Shown: positions 62,001-64,000 of the stretch, one piece after another
Layout: each line of letters begins with the position of its first letter
How positions within the stretch are numbered: the first letter of the stretch is position 1
From: Larimichthys crocea
Lineage: Eukaryota; Chordata; Actinopteri; Sciaenidae
Reading direction: 5' to 3'
DNA length: 64,000 bases
NCBI RefSeq assembly: GCF_000972845.2
Contig: NC_040011.1
Coordinates: forward strand, 28,946,806 to 29,010,805
Notes under the pieces: model-generated
What the model was told of the DNA's origin: nothing
The model's input: only the letters and a program-made list of their open reading frames with translations
The model's database searches: none
Program-made: the position numbers and the translations under genes

Positions 62001-64000
62001 CGTTTTTGTGTGAGACTGCAGAGTTTGTACTTTGCGTTCAGTCCTGAAACAGATGCACGTTCTGTTTTTGTTTTATATTTTGGACAGCAGGATGGCAGGG
62101 CATGACCCGAGCAGCATCACTGTTGATTGAGTTCATCCTTTATTCATGAATACAGAACCCAACATGGCACACTCGCAGGGCATACACATGTATCTAAGTT
62201 GATTGTGTGAGAGAGTTGATGTTGTTTAACCGTTACCCCTCCCACCTTGCATCCATCCATCCAGCTCACGGTATGCACACAGTCAGCTGTGCCAAAAATA
62301 GGTAAGCATGTCCCAGACAATGACTATGAATATGACGAGACAGGTCAGAGACAGGATAAATACCTCAAGTCAGGGTTAGGCTGTCCTAAAGCATGCCAGT
62401 CAGATTTATTGCTCAGAGACAGTGTGCAAGAACACGAATAACAATAGCTGTTAGAGAAGGAGGAGTGCAGCACAGACAGAGAAGAAGAGAGAAGGGAGAA
62501 CAGAAACTAAACAGAAGAGCCAGATGATACAGACAGCAGAACAAGCGAGCGTGCACAAGGTGGCAGACAAGATGCAGAAGTTACATGAGGACAAATCGGC
62601 CACTCGCTAGGCATTGTCGGTCCAATCCAAGGGGCACATACTGTTACTATTACTATTATGATTTGTTGAGGGGTGTTGTAAAGGTTGGCAACTACCTTGG
62701 AGGCGCCACACTGTTCTCCTTCCTTTGCGGTGGGACTATAATTACAGTCTTACCGAGAGAGAACACTACAGTCATTAAACTGGTGTGAAGAAGACAATCA
62801 GTCACATAGACAAAAAGTAATGACTTGCTGTGTTTTTGGTACTTGGTGTGTGCAGGAGTTATCCAGTGGGTGTGGGAAACGGTGAAATACCCGATTTTGT
62901 TGCAGTTCTGCAAATTTTGAATTAGTTCCTCAAAATAAGTTATATAGCTTAACTGACATCAGTTTCATATACGATTCATAGCTGAATTTACTGTAAATAC
63001 ACTGAAAGGCAGGAAGATCTGTGTTGGACTTATATGACAGGGATCACTAAACTGTGGCAATTTTTAATTTGCTTTAATTTTACTTGAAATATTGTTACAA
63101 TGCAGTTGGATGGACTCCATGATAGATTGATGTTTATATTGCAGACAGCTCTCTGACAAACATTCTGGCACATCCCTGCTATTCAGTGCAATAATTCTGC
63201 AAGCCAAGCTTTGGCATATTTCTCCCAATTCGTGATACGCCGCAGAATGCTCTTGTGCAATTGTAGGATTAAAGCCAAAGACAACCCTGAATGAATATGC
63301 TGCTCGGGAGTGCAATGTCTGACCTCAGTGACCTCAGTGACCTCTCCCAGTCTCTTGCTTTATCTAAGATCTTTTCAGGATCGTTTTAATTGCTTTCTAG
63401 AGAACACATTTGAATGCTTTGTTCTGTTCAGATGTCTGCATCAGAGATACAGCATCACGGCTATCCTGAGAAATGCTTTATTTCAGTTTGATCTTGCAAC
63501 TTTCTAACCCAAACAGCTGATCTGCGGTGTAATACAGCATGAAGCGCAGTTGGTCTTATGCGTAAGAATACAGAAGTTCTGAGGTTGAAGGTCAAAGAAA
63601 AAGAAGTCTGACAGCAAGGTTAAGCTGTAGGAAAGTCTTAATATAGTGTACATAATAATTTAAACAGATGGCTTGCTGAATGCCATCTACTGTAATACGG
63701 TAATACACTGACTATGACTATGACTGACTATGGATATGAGTACCCCATGAAACCGCAAACCCGATTTTTACCTTTAGTTTCAACACCACCTTGCTGTGCT
63801 GGTACAAAGATAACCTATTCTGGTTGGAACGTTCTTCCTCAATAACTGAACTGTAATCTGGGCGTGAAGATAAATTGACAGCGTGCTGGCACCAAACATT
63901 CCCTATATCTCCTAATCTATCCATCGCCAAAACAATAAAGGACTGTTACGCACTTCTCCTTCTCCTCCAGATCTGATTAGAGCTTTTACGTCAGCCTCTT

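Larger units (their letters stand above)
46552..64000 (+). other. tsc22d3: tsc22d3 intron 1, 5' part; continues past the window
   Basis: No frame downstream of the donor encodes the TSC box ([20 protein letters not shown]-type sequence), the leucine zipper, or the short-isoform first exon (VYQLHNFSISF-type). I therefore read the whole 17.4 kb as intron. A very long first intron is also the human arrangement for this isoform. It holds microsatellites (53.4-53.8, 56.77 and 59.05 kb), a possible degenerate repeat near 52.2-52.5 kb, and the candidate regulatory sites listed separately. Apart from those, 46.6-49.4, 49.5-52.1, 53.8-55.4, 55.75-58.4 and 59.1-64.0 kb show nothing beyond simple AT-rich intronic DNA. 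Confidence 0.8.

Noticed and set aside
46552..64000. Search for the short GILZ first exon and the TSC-box/leucine-zipper exons
   Set aside because: No sequence resembling VYQLHNFSISF or [18 protein letters not shown] was found in any frame, so these exons must lie beyond the window.
1..64000. CRISPR arrays, prophage, operons, tRNA or rRNA genes
   Set aside because: The sequence is vertebrate-type nuclear DNA. No such structures are visible, and the only tRNA-like sequence is SINE-derived.

Overview
The window looks like nuclear DNA from a ray-finned, probably percomorph, fish. It is AT-rich and mostly non-coding, with many CA/GA/TA microsatellites. It carries several dispersed repeats that I recognise by eye as typical of spiny-rayed fish: a hAT deletion derivative with a clean 8-bp target duplication, a foldback MITE in two copies, a TTAA-flanked MITE and tRNA-derived SINE pieces. 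There are no prokaryotic genes, CRISPR arrays or tRNA/rRNA genes that I can see. Almost all open frames are chance frames in non-coding DNA.

One protein-coding exon is clear. At 46211-46551 (+) lies the first coding exon of the long isoform of tsc22d3 (GILZ, glucocorticoid-induced leucine zipper). It ends in a strong splice donor in the phase needed to join the conserved TSC-box exon. The TSC box and leucine zipper are not in the window, so everything after 46551 is read as the first intron, at least 17.4 kb long. The first exon of the short GILZ isoform was not found either. The 45.6-46.2 kb stretch is the leader and proximal promoter, with a CCAAT box and a 4-codon upstream ORF.

Layout: 1-25 kb is gene-free upstream DNA with dispersed repeats and one enhancer-like block. 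At 25.1-25.7 kb is a CpG-rich, promoter-like island. From 25.7 to 45.6 kb is more gene-free DNA with several homeodomain-site-rich blocks and two CTCF-like motifs pointing away from each other (40.1 and 44.0 kb). From 46.55 to 64 kb is tsc22d3 intron 1. The intron holds a duplicated GATA palindrome beside the donor, a near-perfect glucocorticoid response element at 49467, a GATA-rich block with a TATA-like palindrome at 55.5 kb, and an enhancer-like block at 58.5-58.8 kb.

The most useful reading is a regulatory landscape around a hormone-induced gene: an intronic GR site, GATA sites beside the exon, and possible insulator motifs upstream. I see no convincing new biological system. The best novelty candidates are regulatory and are listed in the findings.
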